Shown in pieces: positions 1 to 5,570 of a DNA stretch of 8,117 nucleotides. The translations under genes were made by a program, and so were the position numbers. Below the pieces are notes generated by a model. It did no database searches. It was not told where the DNA came from and worked only from the letters and a program-made list of their open reading frames with translations. Source of the stretch: an uncultured Collinsella sp. Its GTDB lineage: Bacteria > Actinomycetota > Coriobacteriia > Coriobacteriales > Coriobacteriaceae. The stretch spans positions 1 through 8,117 of the forward strand of contig UQOJ01000075.1 in assembly GCA_900542635.1 (NCBI GenBank). Direction: 5' to 3'. The stretch's first letter is position 1. Every line of letters begins with the position of its first letter.

Positions 1-88
1 TGCGGACCTCCAGTCCGGACCGCCCCGCGGTCCAACTTTCTGTCCGCACCCCCTTCCGACCCTTTTTCTACCCCTCGACAACCTTCCC
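1..88. other. Non-coding left edge with nested inverted repeat
   Basis: No gene can be assigned here. Positions 1-7 (TGCGGAC) and 42-48 (GTCCGCA) are perfect inverted repeats. They enclose a second perfect stem, 17-23 (GGACCGC) with 27-33 (GCGGTCC), around a 3-nt loop. The stretch is strongly C-rich on the plus strand. There is no T-run directly after the stem, so it is not a standard plus-strand terminator. It may be the 3' untranslated end of a gene outside the window or an intergenic repeat. Confidence 0.4.
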
Positions 89-290
89 TGGACAATTAGT
101 TCAGATACGTATTTTTTTAAAGCTCCAAAGGCCGTTCTGAGCCTTCTGAGCTCCCCGGCGAACGCCATACTGCCCAAAGCTCATCGCTTTCGAGTACGAC
201 CGACGCATATTTACCCTCAAATCGCCCTCGAAAGCCCTTAGAAACGCCTCGAACGCCCGCCGTCTTATACGTATCTGAACTAACTGTCCA
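89..290. mobile_element. MITE-like inverted-repeat element, copy 1
   Basis: A 202-bp element bounded by 24-bp terminal inverted repeats at 89-112 and 267-290, matching at 23 of 24 positions. The ends begin TGGACA and finish inward at the palindrome ATACGTAT. The same ends bound copy 2 at 1615-1818, which is 2 bp longer. The interiors have diverged; only short patches agree when one copy is reversed, such as TACCCT and CAAATCG. No credible ORF is contained, so this is a non-autonomous element if it is mobile. No target duplication directly abuts the ends, but the imperfect 12-mers at 75-86 and 298-309 agree at 11 of 12 positions. Transcribed RNA would form a long hairpin. The mobilising enzyme cannot be named from this window. 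Confidence 0.7.
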
Positions 291-453
291 GTAGCTATCG
301 TCAACCTTCGCGGCAGAGCTCAATTTCCTGCAATCCCCTCAACCGATTCCACCGATTTCATAACACCCAGCCGTTCATGGCGCGCAGCGCCCCGCTGAGC
401 GAAAAGAACGGTATGGCGGTCGCATTCTGCCCCCAACTTAGTACGTTATAGCT
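291..453 (+). other. Intergenic region upstream of nuclease-like gene
   Basis: This 163-bp stretch holds no recognisable gene. There is an inverted repeat CCGTTC (371-376) with GAACGG (406-411), enclosing GGCGC/GCGCC (379-383 and 387-391). No Shine-Dalgarno sequence precedes the ATG at 454. TACGTT at 442-447 fits the actinobacterial -10 pattern TANNNT and sits 6 nt before that ATG, the spacing expected for a leaderless transcript. No -35 box is convincing, so the promoter reading is speculative. Confidence 0.3.
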
Positions 454-1581
454 ATGACGACCGTGATTTCACATCTCTCCGCCCTCCGCGCAATTCGTCG
501 CGCACGACGGGCGTACTCTGCCCTACCCTGGGACTCCGTTGATAGCGAACAGCAAGCACAGGCCTTGGCTGGCTGCATTCCCAACAATGACGCGATAGAC
601 TTTGGCGCACTTTCGATACTCGACGCCTGGAATGAAGATGATTCCGAACTGCTCGATCTTCTCGTTTCAAACGAAGACAACAGGCGCCCCGACAAGCGAC
701 TTCTTCAGCATATTCTCTCCACTCCTCTTCCTGAAGGTGCAATTATGCACGTCGAGGCCGACATCTACGCAACGTCTCCTGCCATGACAGCCATGCTTTG
801 TTCCAAAAATGAATCAGTCGCCAAAACCTTGATGCTCCTTATGGAGCTGCTCGGAACCTACTCCCTTCCTCCCGGGGCAACATACCCCATTGCCTATGAC
901 GACATCTGGCCCAAGGGCGATGACTACGAAGCGATGGACGACCTCGATTGCCGGGGCGACCAGTCGGCGACCGAACAGCAGAACGAAACCCGCTACGAAC
1001 AGGCACACTACAAATGCGAGCCCGCCACGACCATCGAAGAGCTCGAGGCGGTCGCACGCTTCGCCAAAAGTAGCTCATACACCTCGTTTCGCACGGCAGT
1101 CAAGCTCGTCCGACCCGGATCTGCATCCCCAGCCGAATCCCTAATGTTTGCCGTTCTCGGAGCGCCCATGCGCTTTGGCGGATTCGGATGTTGCAGCCTG
1201 CCCATGGGAGGCCTGCTACTCAACTATCGAATCGACTTCGACACCCTTGCGGTCAACATGTCCTCGGGCATCCCCTATGCCATCTGTGACCTATATTGCC
1301 CGGCAGCCGGAGTCGACAACGAATACAACGGAATTGGGCACGAGCTTCAAAACGCTCGCATCCACGATGGCAATCGAAATAATGGCCTCAAGGCAATGGG
1401 CATCCACGTCCTGGTTATCAATCGCGACCAAATGAAAGACCTTGTTGCACTCGAAGCCTTCGCCCAAACGATGCATCGACTCGCGGGAGTCCGATTCCGA
1501 TACCGTATCAAAGGCTATCGCAAGCGTCAGGCCGCTTGGCTCAACGCCCTGCGGGCCGGAATCGGCCTTGCGCCGGTCTAA
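454..1581 (+). CDS. Hypothetical protein with C-terminal DUF559/Vsr-like nuclease domain
   Basis: A 375-residue protein. The C-terminal half (about 222-350) shows the layout of PD-(D/E)XK-fold DUF559/Vsr-like domains: SPAES (225-229) followed by a Gly-rich FGGFG stretch, DLYCP (279-283), NEYNG (289-293) with H296, then a D305..R308..L312 block and a hydrophobic strand (317-323). The N-terminal half has ISHLSALRA (5-13) and a SPAMTAML...LLGTY block (108-136). From memory this resembles coriobacterial proteins with an AbiEi-like front half, but I cannot test that. Asn292 sits where many DUF559 proteins have Asp (ExDG), so catalysis is uncertain. Start: a TAG at 439-441 closes the frame and ATG 454 is the first ATG; no ribosome binding site is visible, so a later start is possible. 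GC is lower than in its neighbours (about 48-52% in 601-720 against 75% in 4201-4260). Elements with shared ends flank it, suggesting acquired DNA. A defence or antitoxin role is speculative. Confidence 0.7.
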   Translation: MTTVISHLSALRAIRRARRAYSALPWDSVDSEQQAQALAGCIPNNDAIDFGALSILDAWNEDDSELLDLLVSNEDNRRPDKRLLQHILSTPLPEGAIMHVEADIYATSPAMTAMLCSKNESVAKTLMLLMELLGTYSLPPGATYPIAYDDIWPKGDDYEAMDDLDCRGDQSATEQQNETRYEQAHYKCEPATTIEELEAVARFAKSSSYTSFRTAVKLVRPGSASPAESLMFAVLGAPMRFGGFGCCSLPMGGLLLNYRIDFDTLAVNMSSGIPYAICDLYCPAAGVDNEYNGIGHELQNARIHDGNRNNGLKAMGIHVLVINRDQMKDLVALEAFAQTMHRLAGVRFRYRIKGYRKRQAAWLNALRAGIGLAPV

Positions 1582-1614
1582 ACGGCGAATCACCCGTGCA
1601 CCGTCGAGCAGGGC

Positions 1615-1818
1615 TGGACAGTTAGTTCAAATACGTATAAATGGACACATTGAATTAGGCTGTTTTGCAGTTATCTCTATACCATTCGCCCGATTTGAAG
1701 GCAGGGTAGACTTCAAAACAGCGTCATATGGACTAACTAAAGCTCCAAAACAACGTATCGGCATTGAATTGAGCACTTCGAGTCCTCAGAACTTATACGT
1801 ATCTGAACTAACTGTCCA
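1615..1818. mobile_element. MITE-like inverted-repeat element, copy 2
   Basis: A 204-bp element with terminal inverted repeats at 1615-1640 and 1793-1818, matching at 25 of 26 positions. The outer 24 bp are the same as in copy 1 apart from single-base changes. The interior is AT-richer than its surroundings (about 45% GC in 1681-1740) and has no credible gene. The left end starts 33 bp after the stop codon of the nuclease-like gene, so its long hairpin could serve as that gene's transcript end. The right end lies 56 bp before the pth -35 box. No direct target duplication is visible at the borders. Confidence 0.7.
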
Positions 1819-1873
1819 CCTCTGATTTCGACGGCCGTCCAAACGCCCCTAAACGCCCTCAATTACCCTCCAT

Positions 1874-1902
1874 TTGACAGCGGCAACAGGGTCGCTCACC
1901 AT
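1874..1902 (+). promoter_or_regulatory. Putative sigma-A-type promoter of pth
   Basis: A perfect -35 box TTGACA lies at 1874-1879. With a 17-bp spacer, the -10 position is CACCAT (1897-1902), which matches TATAAT at only three positions, including A2 and T6. The expected start near 1909 leaves a leader of about 24 nt containing the AAAGGA ribosome binding site. The perfect -35 box supports the call; the poor -10 box weakens it. Confidence 0.45.
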
Positions 1903-1932
1903 AGCAGGCGACAAATCAACGAAAGGATAAAC

Positions 1933-2562
1933 ATGGCAGCTGCACAGCCGCTTAAGATTCGCATGGTCGCCGGGCTTGGCAACCCGGGCGAGGAATATGC
2001 CGAGACCCGTCACAACGCTGGTTTCAAAGCAATCGACGAGCTGGCCCGTCAGGCCGGCGTCACGTACTGGAAAAACCAAGCAGGCGCCGAGGTCGCGCTC
2101 ATCAACATCAACGATCCCGAGGAAGAGGGCGGCAAGCGCCAGATTGTACTGGTCAAGCCGCAGTCGTACATGAACACCTCGGGCGGGCCCATCTCCAAAC
2201 TCTGCCGTGAGTACAAGATCAAGGCCGAGGAGCTGCTCGTCATCCACGACGAGCTCGATATTCCCGCCGGCGACGTGCGTGTTAAGGTGAGCGGCGGCCA
2301 TGCCGGTCACAACGGCCTGCGTTCCATCATCGACAAGATGGGCAGCCGCGACTTCAGCCGCATCCGCACCGGCATCGGCAACCCTCCCGGCAAGATGGCC
2401 GTCGCCGACTACGTGCTTAAGCAGCTGCGCGCCCGCGAGGCCGAGGATTTCCAGGACACCTGCGCCCGCGCGGCCGACGCCGCCGGCCTGGCGATTGTGC
2501 ACGGCGTAGTCTATGCTCGCGACCATGTCAACGGCGCCGCCTCCGCCAACGGCAAGCACTAA
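1933..2562 (+). CDS. pth: Peptidyl-tRNA hydrolase
   Basis: A 209-residue cytoplasmic enzyme that cleaves the ester bond of peptidyl-tRNAs dropped by stalled ribosomes, recycling tRNA. All family signatures are present: GLGNPG (14-19), TRHNAGF (25-31) with the catalytic His27, KPQSYMNTSG (75-84) with Asn81, HDELD (105-109) with Asp106, GGHAGHNGLRSI (121-132) with Asn127, and RIRTGIGNP after that. These correspond to the E. coli active-site residues His20, Asn68, Asp93 and Asn114. Length is slightly above the usual 185-200, because of a short N-terminal lead and a PEEEGG insertion (62-67). The ATG is supported by GAAAGGA (1921-1927) 5 nt upstream. A terminator starts at the stop codon, so pth appears to be transcribed alone. 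The reading is secure. Confidence 0.97.
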   Translation: MAAAQPLKIRMVAGLGNPGEEYAETRHNAGFKAIDELARQAGVTYWKNQAGAEVALININDPEEEGGKRQIVLVKPQSYMNTSGGPISKLCREYKIKAEELLVIHDELDIPAGDVRVKVSGGHAGHNGLRSIIDKMGSRDFSRIRTGIGNPPGKMAVADYVLKQLRAREAEDFQDTCARAADAAGLAIVHGVVYARDHVNGAASANGKH

Positions 2563-2591
2563 AACCTATCATTTAGGGATAGGTTTATTTT
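2562..2591 (+). terminator. Intrinsic terminator of pth
   Basis: AAACCTATC (2562-2570) pairs perfectly with GATAGGTTT (2578-2586) around a 7-nt loop and is followed by ATTTT. The A-rich 5' arm begins at the last base of the pth stop codon. The stem is AT-rich for this genome but has the form of an intrinsic terminator. Confidence 0.75.
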
Positions 2592-2603
2592 GGCAGATTT
2601 TAC

Positions 2604-2627
2604 CTGCGGAAACGCCGCAGCGGCCGC
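2604..2627. other. Small GC-rich hairpin between terminators
   Basis: CTGCGG (2604-2609) pairs with CCGCAG (2615-2620) around a 5-nt loop, and the palindrome GCGGCCGC overlaps at 2620-2627. No T-run follows, so it is not a terminator by itself. The role is unknown, and it could be a backup RNA 3'-end structure. Confidence 0.3.
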
Positions 2628-2668
2628 ATCGCAATAAACCGCGCACCGCCATACACACATAGCACCCC

Positions 2669-2717
2669 AAAGGGGGCCGACCTCATTGCAACCCGAGGCC
2701 GGCCCCCTTTGCCGTTT
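2669..2717. terminator. Strong hairpin terminator, possibly bidirectional
   Basis: AAAGGGGGCCG (2669-2679) pairs perfectly with CGGCCCCCTTT (2700-2710). After one mismatch, CCTC (2681-2684) pairs with GAGG (2695-2698), leaving a 10-nt loop. The plus-strand arm ends in TTT, then GCCGTTTT. On the minus strand the arm also ends in TTT, so it could work in both directions. It would insulate the nfn promoter from pth read-through. Confidence 0.7.
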
Positions 2718-2804
2718 TACCTGATAAAACCGACCAAAATAAACCTCTCCCCCTTTGGTAGGCCAAAGTGGATAAACCCCGCTCCCAACCGCCGAAGACA
2801 CACG

Positions 2805-2831
2805 TAAACAGCATGTCCATGAGGGTATAAT
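2805..2831 (+). promoter_or_regulatory. Promoter of the nfnAB operon
   Basis: The perfect -10 box TATAAT is at 2826-2831. The best -35 match is TAAACA at 2805-2810 (4 of 6), with a short 15-bp spacer. The predicted start is near 2836-2839, giving a leader of about 100 nt before the ATG at 2937. A 6-bp hairpin, CTTTGG (2753-2758) with CCAAAG (2763-2768), lies upstream of the -35 box. Confidence 0.6.
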
Positions 2832-2836
2832 TTGCA

Positions 2837-2936
2837 CCGTATGTCTGCACAACGCCTGTGCGCGTACGGTTTTATTCGGGCTACCGTCCATTTCCGTGGA
2901 GGCACGGTTCGGCGGCCCTAACAAGAGAGGGGTTCT
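2837..2936 (+). promoter_or_regulatory. Structured 5' leader of nfnAB, attenuator-like
   Basis: The predicted RNA begins with a hairpin: CCGTA (2837-2841) with TACGG (2865-2869) and an inner stem GCACA (2847-2851) with TGTGC (2857-2861), followed at once by TTTTATT. This has the form of a weak intrinsic terminator. A second hairpin, CCGTG (2894-2898) with CACGG (2903-2907), has a GAGG loop. ACCGT (2883-2887) could pair instead with ACGGT at 2866-2870 or 2904-2908, so exclusive folds are possible. The ribosome binding site is GAGAGGGG (2925-2932). I recognise no known riboswitch class, and regulation is an inference from pairing only. Confidence 0.4.
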
Positions 2937-3776
2937 ATGTATAAGATCCTGGAGAAGACGCAGTTCTCGGAGAAGGTGTTCAAGCTCCGCATCGAGGCGC
3001 CCGCAATCGCCAAGCATGCGCACGCTGGACAGTTCCTCATGGTTCGCGCCAACGAGACGGGCGAGCGTGTCCCGTTTACCCTGGCCGGCTGGAACGGTGA
3101 CGAGGGCTGGGTCGAGTTCATCTTCATGGTGATCGGCAAGACCACCGAGATGCTTTCCACCTACGAGGCCGGCGAGTCACTGCGCGACGTCGTGGGCCCG
3201 CTGGGCGTTCCCACCGAGATGGCCGAGGGCCCCTGCGCCGTCATTGGCGGCGGCGTCGGCCTGGCAATTGCCTTCCCGGTCGCCAAGCACCTGGTCGAGA
3301 CCGGCCACGAGGTGCACGCCATCATGGGCGCCCGCACCAAGGACCTCCTGCTCATGGAGGACCAGTTCCGCGAGCTCCTCGACGAGGACCACATCCACAT
3401 CACCACTGACGACGGCTCCTACGGCGAGCAGGGCGTTGTCACCGCTCCGCTGGAGCGCCTGCTGCAGGACAAGGCCGTGAGCCAGGTCTTCTGCGTCGGC
3501 CCCGTTCCGATGATGAAGTTCTCGACCCTCACCGCCCAGAAGTACGACACCCCCATCACCGCGTCGCTCAACCCCATCATGGTTGACGGCACCGGCATGT
3601 GCGGCTGCTGCCGCGTCGAGGTGGGCGGCGTGACCAAGTTCGCTTGCGTCGACGGCCCCGACTTCGATGCCACCCTGGTCGACTGGGATGACCTTCGTGC
3701 CCGCCAGGCCGCTTACCGTTCCGAAGAGGGCGAGTCCCTCAAGGCCTATGAGGAAAAGAGCTGCGCATGCCACTAG
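2937..3776 (+). CDS. nfnA: NfnA-type subunit, FAD/NAD-binding with [2Fe-2S] site
   Basis: A 279-residue flavoprotein of the ferredoxin-NADP reductase superfamily, related to PyrK and to sulfide dehydrogenase small subunits. In the Nfn complex this small subunit binds NAD(H), FAD and one [2Fe-2S] cluster and works with NfnB in electron bifurcation between NADH, NADPH and ferredoxin in the cytoplasm. Visible motifs: RVPFT (44-48) for flavin binding, GPLG (87-90), the nucleotide loop IGGGVGLA (103-110), GPVPMM (188-193), and a C-terminal cluster block with Asp217, Cys222, Cys225 and Cys237. An Asp plus three Cys is the ligand set reported for NfnA, which favours this over PyrK. Cys224 is an extra cysteine, and the tail ends Cys-Ala-Cys-His. 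The start is set by GAGAGGGG upstream. The last 10 bp overlap nfnB, implying translational coupling. Older annotation would call it sulfide dehydrogenase beta or a dihydroorotate dehydrogenase electron-transfer-like protein. Confidence 0.88.
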   Translation: MYKILEKTQFSEKVFKLRIEAPAIAKHAHAGQFLMVRANETGERVPFTLAGWNGDEGWVEFIFMVIGKTTEMLSTYEAGESLRDVVGPLGVPTEMAEGPCAVIGGGVGLAIAFPVAKHLVETGHEVHAIMGARTKDLLLMEDQFRELLDEDHIHITTDDGSYGEQGVVTAPLERLLQDKAVSQVFCVGPVPMMKFSTLTAQKYDTPITASLNPIMVDGTGMCGCCRVEVGGVTKFACVDGPDFDATLVDWDDLRARQAAYRSEEGESLKAYEEKSCACH

Positions 3777-5176
3777 TTAACGGTCGTTTCGTTGCCGATA
3801 TGAAGTCGCCCCGCACCCCCGATAACGAGGAGCCGGCTGCCGAGCGCGCCTGCGACTTCCGCCCCGTCGACAAGGGCTTCACCGAGGAGATGGCGCTGGC
3901 CGAGGCCGAGCGCTGCCTCAACTGCAAGAAGCCGTTCTGTGTTGAGGGCTGCCCCGTCAACATCAACATCCCCCGCTTTATCGAGCAGATCCGCGCGAAG
4001 GACTTCGGCGGCGCCCTCGATACCATCCGCGAGGACTCCATGCTTCCCGCCATCTGCGGCCGCGTCTGCCCGCAGGAGAACCAGTGCGAGGGCAAGTGCA
4101 TCCGTGGTAAAAAGTCCGAGCCCGTGGCCATCGGCCAGCTCGAGCGCTTCCTGGGTGACCGCCCCGAGCTCGCCTCCACGCCCAAGATGGCTCCCAAGAA
4201 CGGCAAGAAGGTCGCCGTCGTCGGCTCCGGCCCGTCCGGCATCACCTGCGCCGGCGAGCTCGCCCGCAACGGCTTTGACGTCACCGTCTTCGAGGCCTTC
4301 TTTACCGGCGGCGGCGTGCTGGTCTACGGCATCCCCGAGTTCCGTCTGCCCAAGGCGGTCGTCAAGCGCGAGATCGACGGCCTGGAGGACATGGGCGTCA
4401 AGTTTGAGTACAACTCCGTCGTGGGCAACATGGCCACGGCCGAGGAGCTGTTCGAGCAGGGCTTCGACGCCATCTACGTGGCGACCGGCGCTGGCCTGCC
4501 CAAGTTCCTCAACGTCCCCGGCGAGAACCTGCCCAACGTCTTCTTCGCCAACGAGTACCTCACCCGCGTGAACCTGATGAAGGCCAACAAGTTCCCCGAG
4601 TACGACACCCCCACCAAGCACGGCAAGAACGTCGTCGTCTTTGGTGGCGGCAACGTGGCTATGGACGCCGTCCGTACCGCCAAGCGTCTGGGCGCCGAGC
4701 ACGCTATCATCGCCTACCGTCGTACCGAGGACGAGATGCCCTGCCGTCGCGCCGAGCTGCACCATGCTAAGGCCGAGGGCGTCGAGGTTCTGCCGCTCGT
4801 CTCCCCGCTCGAGTTTGTCGCTGGCGAGGACGGCTCCGTGTGCGCCGTCAAGGTCCAGAAGATGGAGCTCGGCGAGCCCGACGAGTCCGGCCGTCGTCGC
4901 CCGGTGCCCATCGAGGGCGCCATCGAGGAGATTCCCTGCGATGTCGCGATCTCGGCTATCGGCACCAACGCCAACCCCTTCGCAAAGAAGATCGGTGGCA
5001 AGATGGAGCTCAACAAGTGGGGCTACATCGTCGCCGACGAGGAGACCGGCCAGACCACCGATCCCCGCATCTGGGCCGGCGGCGACATCGTCACCGGTGC
5101 CGCTACGGTCATTCTGGCGATGGGCGCCGGCAAGAAGGCCGCCGCTTCGATCACCAAGAGCCTGCTGGGCGAGTAA
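3767..5176 (+). CDS. nfnB: NfnB-type subunit, NADPH-binding Fe-S flavoprotein (GltD-like)
   Basis: A 469-residue protein of the GltD family, matching the large NfnB subunit in size. Two N-terminal cysteine clusters could bind two [4Fe-4S] centres: C50-x2-C53-x4-C58-x3-C62, and C97-x3-C101-x5-C107-x3-C111. An FAD Rossmann motif follows at 149-160 (VVGSGPSG), then YGIPEFRLPK (187-196), the NADPH motif VVVFGGGNVAMD (289-300), and the C-terminal FAD motif WAGGDIVTGAATV (436-448). In Nfn this subunit holds the bifurcating FAD and the NADP(H) site. The ATG overlaps the end of nfnA by 10 bp, with TGAGGA (3749-3754) inside nfnA as a likely ribosome binding site. No glutamate synthase large subunit is adjacent, so a gltD assignment is not supported. 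A stand-alone sulfide dehydrogenase alpha name would reflect the same family. Confidence 0.9.
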   Translation: MPLVNGRFVADMKSPRTPDNEEPAAERACDFRPVDKGFTEEMALAEAERCLNCKKPFCVEGCPVNINIPRFIEQIRAKDFGGALDTIREDSMLPAICGRVCPQENQCEGKCIRGKKSEPVAIGQLERFLGDRPELASTPKMAPKNGKKVAVVGSGPSGITCAGELARNGFDVTVFEAFFTGGGVLVYGIPEFRLPKAVVKREIDGLEDMGVKFEYNSVVGNMATAEELFEQGFDAIYVATGAGLPKFLNVPGENLPNVFFANEYLTRVNLMKANKFPEYDTPTKHGKNVVVFGGGNVAMDAVRTAKRLGAEHAIIAYRRTEDEMPCRRAELHHAKAEGVEVLPLVSPLEFVAGEDGSVCAVKVQKMELGEPDESGRRRPVPIEGAIEEIPCDVAISAIGTNANPFAKKIGGKMELNKWGYIVADEETGQTTDPRIWAGGDIVTGAATVILAMGAGKKAAASITKSLLGE

Positions 5177-5204
5177 TCACCTACAGAGCTAGCCACCAAA
5201 CGGC

Positions 5205-5243
5205 AAAGTCCCCGTCGAGCACACGCCCGGCGGGGACTTTTTC
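5205..5243 (+). terminator. Intrinsic terminator of nfnAB
   Basis: AAAGTCCCCG (5205-5214) pairs perfectly with CGGGGACTTT (5231-5240), with a 16-nt loop, and the run continues TTTTTC. It begins 28 bp after the nfnB stop codon. It is a textbook intrinsic terminator that closes the operon. Confidence 0.9.
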
Positions 5244-5258
5244 TATGCCGGCCGCCCC

Positions 5259-5296
5259 AACCACCACAATGGGGACAGACACCTTTGTGGTGGTTT
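5259..5296. repeat. Intergenic inverted repeat (REP-like), copy 1
   Basis: AACCACCACAA (5259-5269) is a perfect inverted repeat of TTGTGGTGGTT (5285-5295) around a 15-nt centre containing GGGGACAG. The 17 bp at 5280-5296 reappear exactly, in inverted orientation, at 8044-8060 just after the LuxR-type gene. Both copies lie just past a gene end. No T-run follows, so it looks like an intergenic palindromic repeat rather than a terminator. Confidence 0.65.
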
Positions 5297-5317
5297 GGAG
5301 CCTGGCTGGTCGGTGTG

Positions 5318-5533
5318 TCTCGATCTGTAACAGGTAGGCCACGTTGAGTCCCGTAGTTGTTACAGATTGAGACATTGTGCGAACATCCACCTGTTCATCT
5401 CAATCTGTAACAGTAAGAGGCAAAATTCCTTGCTACGTGTTACAGATCGAGACATTGCGCCGGCGGTCAGACGATTCATCTAAGCCTGTAACATCTAGGG
5501 CCGTTTTGGCTGGCTAGGTGTTACAGATTGAGA
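5318..5533. repeat. Ordered array of six alternating 15-bp motifs, 40-bp period
   Basis: The motif TCTCRATCTGTAACA occurs forward at 5318-5332, 5398-5412 and 5479-5493, and reversed at 5358-5372, 5438-5452 and 5519-5533. Starts are 40, 40, 40, 41 and 40 bp apart. The gaps are 25, 25, 25, 26 and 25 bp and are not alike in sequence. Only the unit at 5479 diverges (TCTAAGCCTGTAACA). Reversed units at 5358 and 5438 extend identically through ACATTG, then YGC. The arrangement gives three inverted-repeat pairs, each with a 25-nt loop if transcribed. It lies between convergent genes and ends 37 bp before the surface-protein stop codon. No protein or RNA family can be named. A multi-site binding platform or a BIME-like repeat are both possible. 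Confidence 0.85.
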
Positions 5534-5570
5534 TTTTGCTGAAGCCGAGAATAGGAGCTGTCACCAAAAC

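Noticed and set aside
1442..1825. Plus-strand open frame running from the nuclease-like gene into element copy 2
   Set aside because: It begins out of frame inside another gene and reads through an inverted-repeat element; no ribosome binding site or domain.
1849..2559. Long minus-strand open frame opposite pth
   Set aside because: It is the antisense shadow of pth, which has every catalytic motif; the reverse translation is low-complexity Val/Ala/Gly-rich with no domain.
2937..3776. pyrK, dihydroorotate dehydrogenase electron-transfer subunit
   Set aside because: No pyrD is adjacent, and the Asp-plus-three-Cys cluster pattern with an NfnB partner fits Nfn better.
3773..4765. 330-residue minus-strand open frame opposite nfnB
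   Set aside because: Its composition (Leu, Gly, Ala, Asp, Val repeats) is typical of a reversed GC-rich gene, and the plus-strand NfnB motifs are unambiguous.
3767..5176. gltD, small subunit of glutamate synthase
   Set aside because: No gltB-type large subunit is adjacent, and the overlapping partner is an NfnA-type protein.
5318..5533. CRISPR array
   Set aside because: The repeats alternate orientation, are only 15 bp long with a 40-bp period, and no cas gene is present.
5318..5533. Integron attC sites
   Set aside because: The arms do not carry the RYYYAAC/GTTRRRY core pair, and no gene cassettes lie between the repeats.
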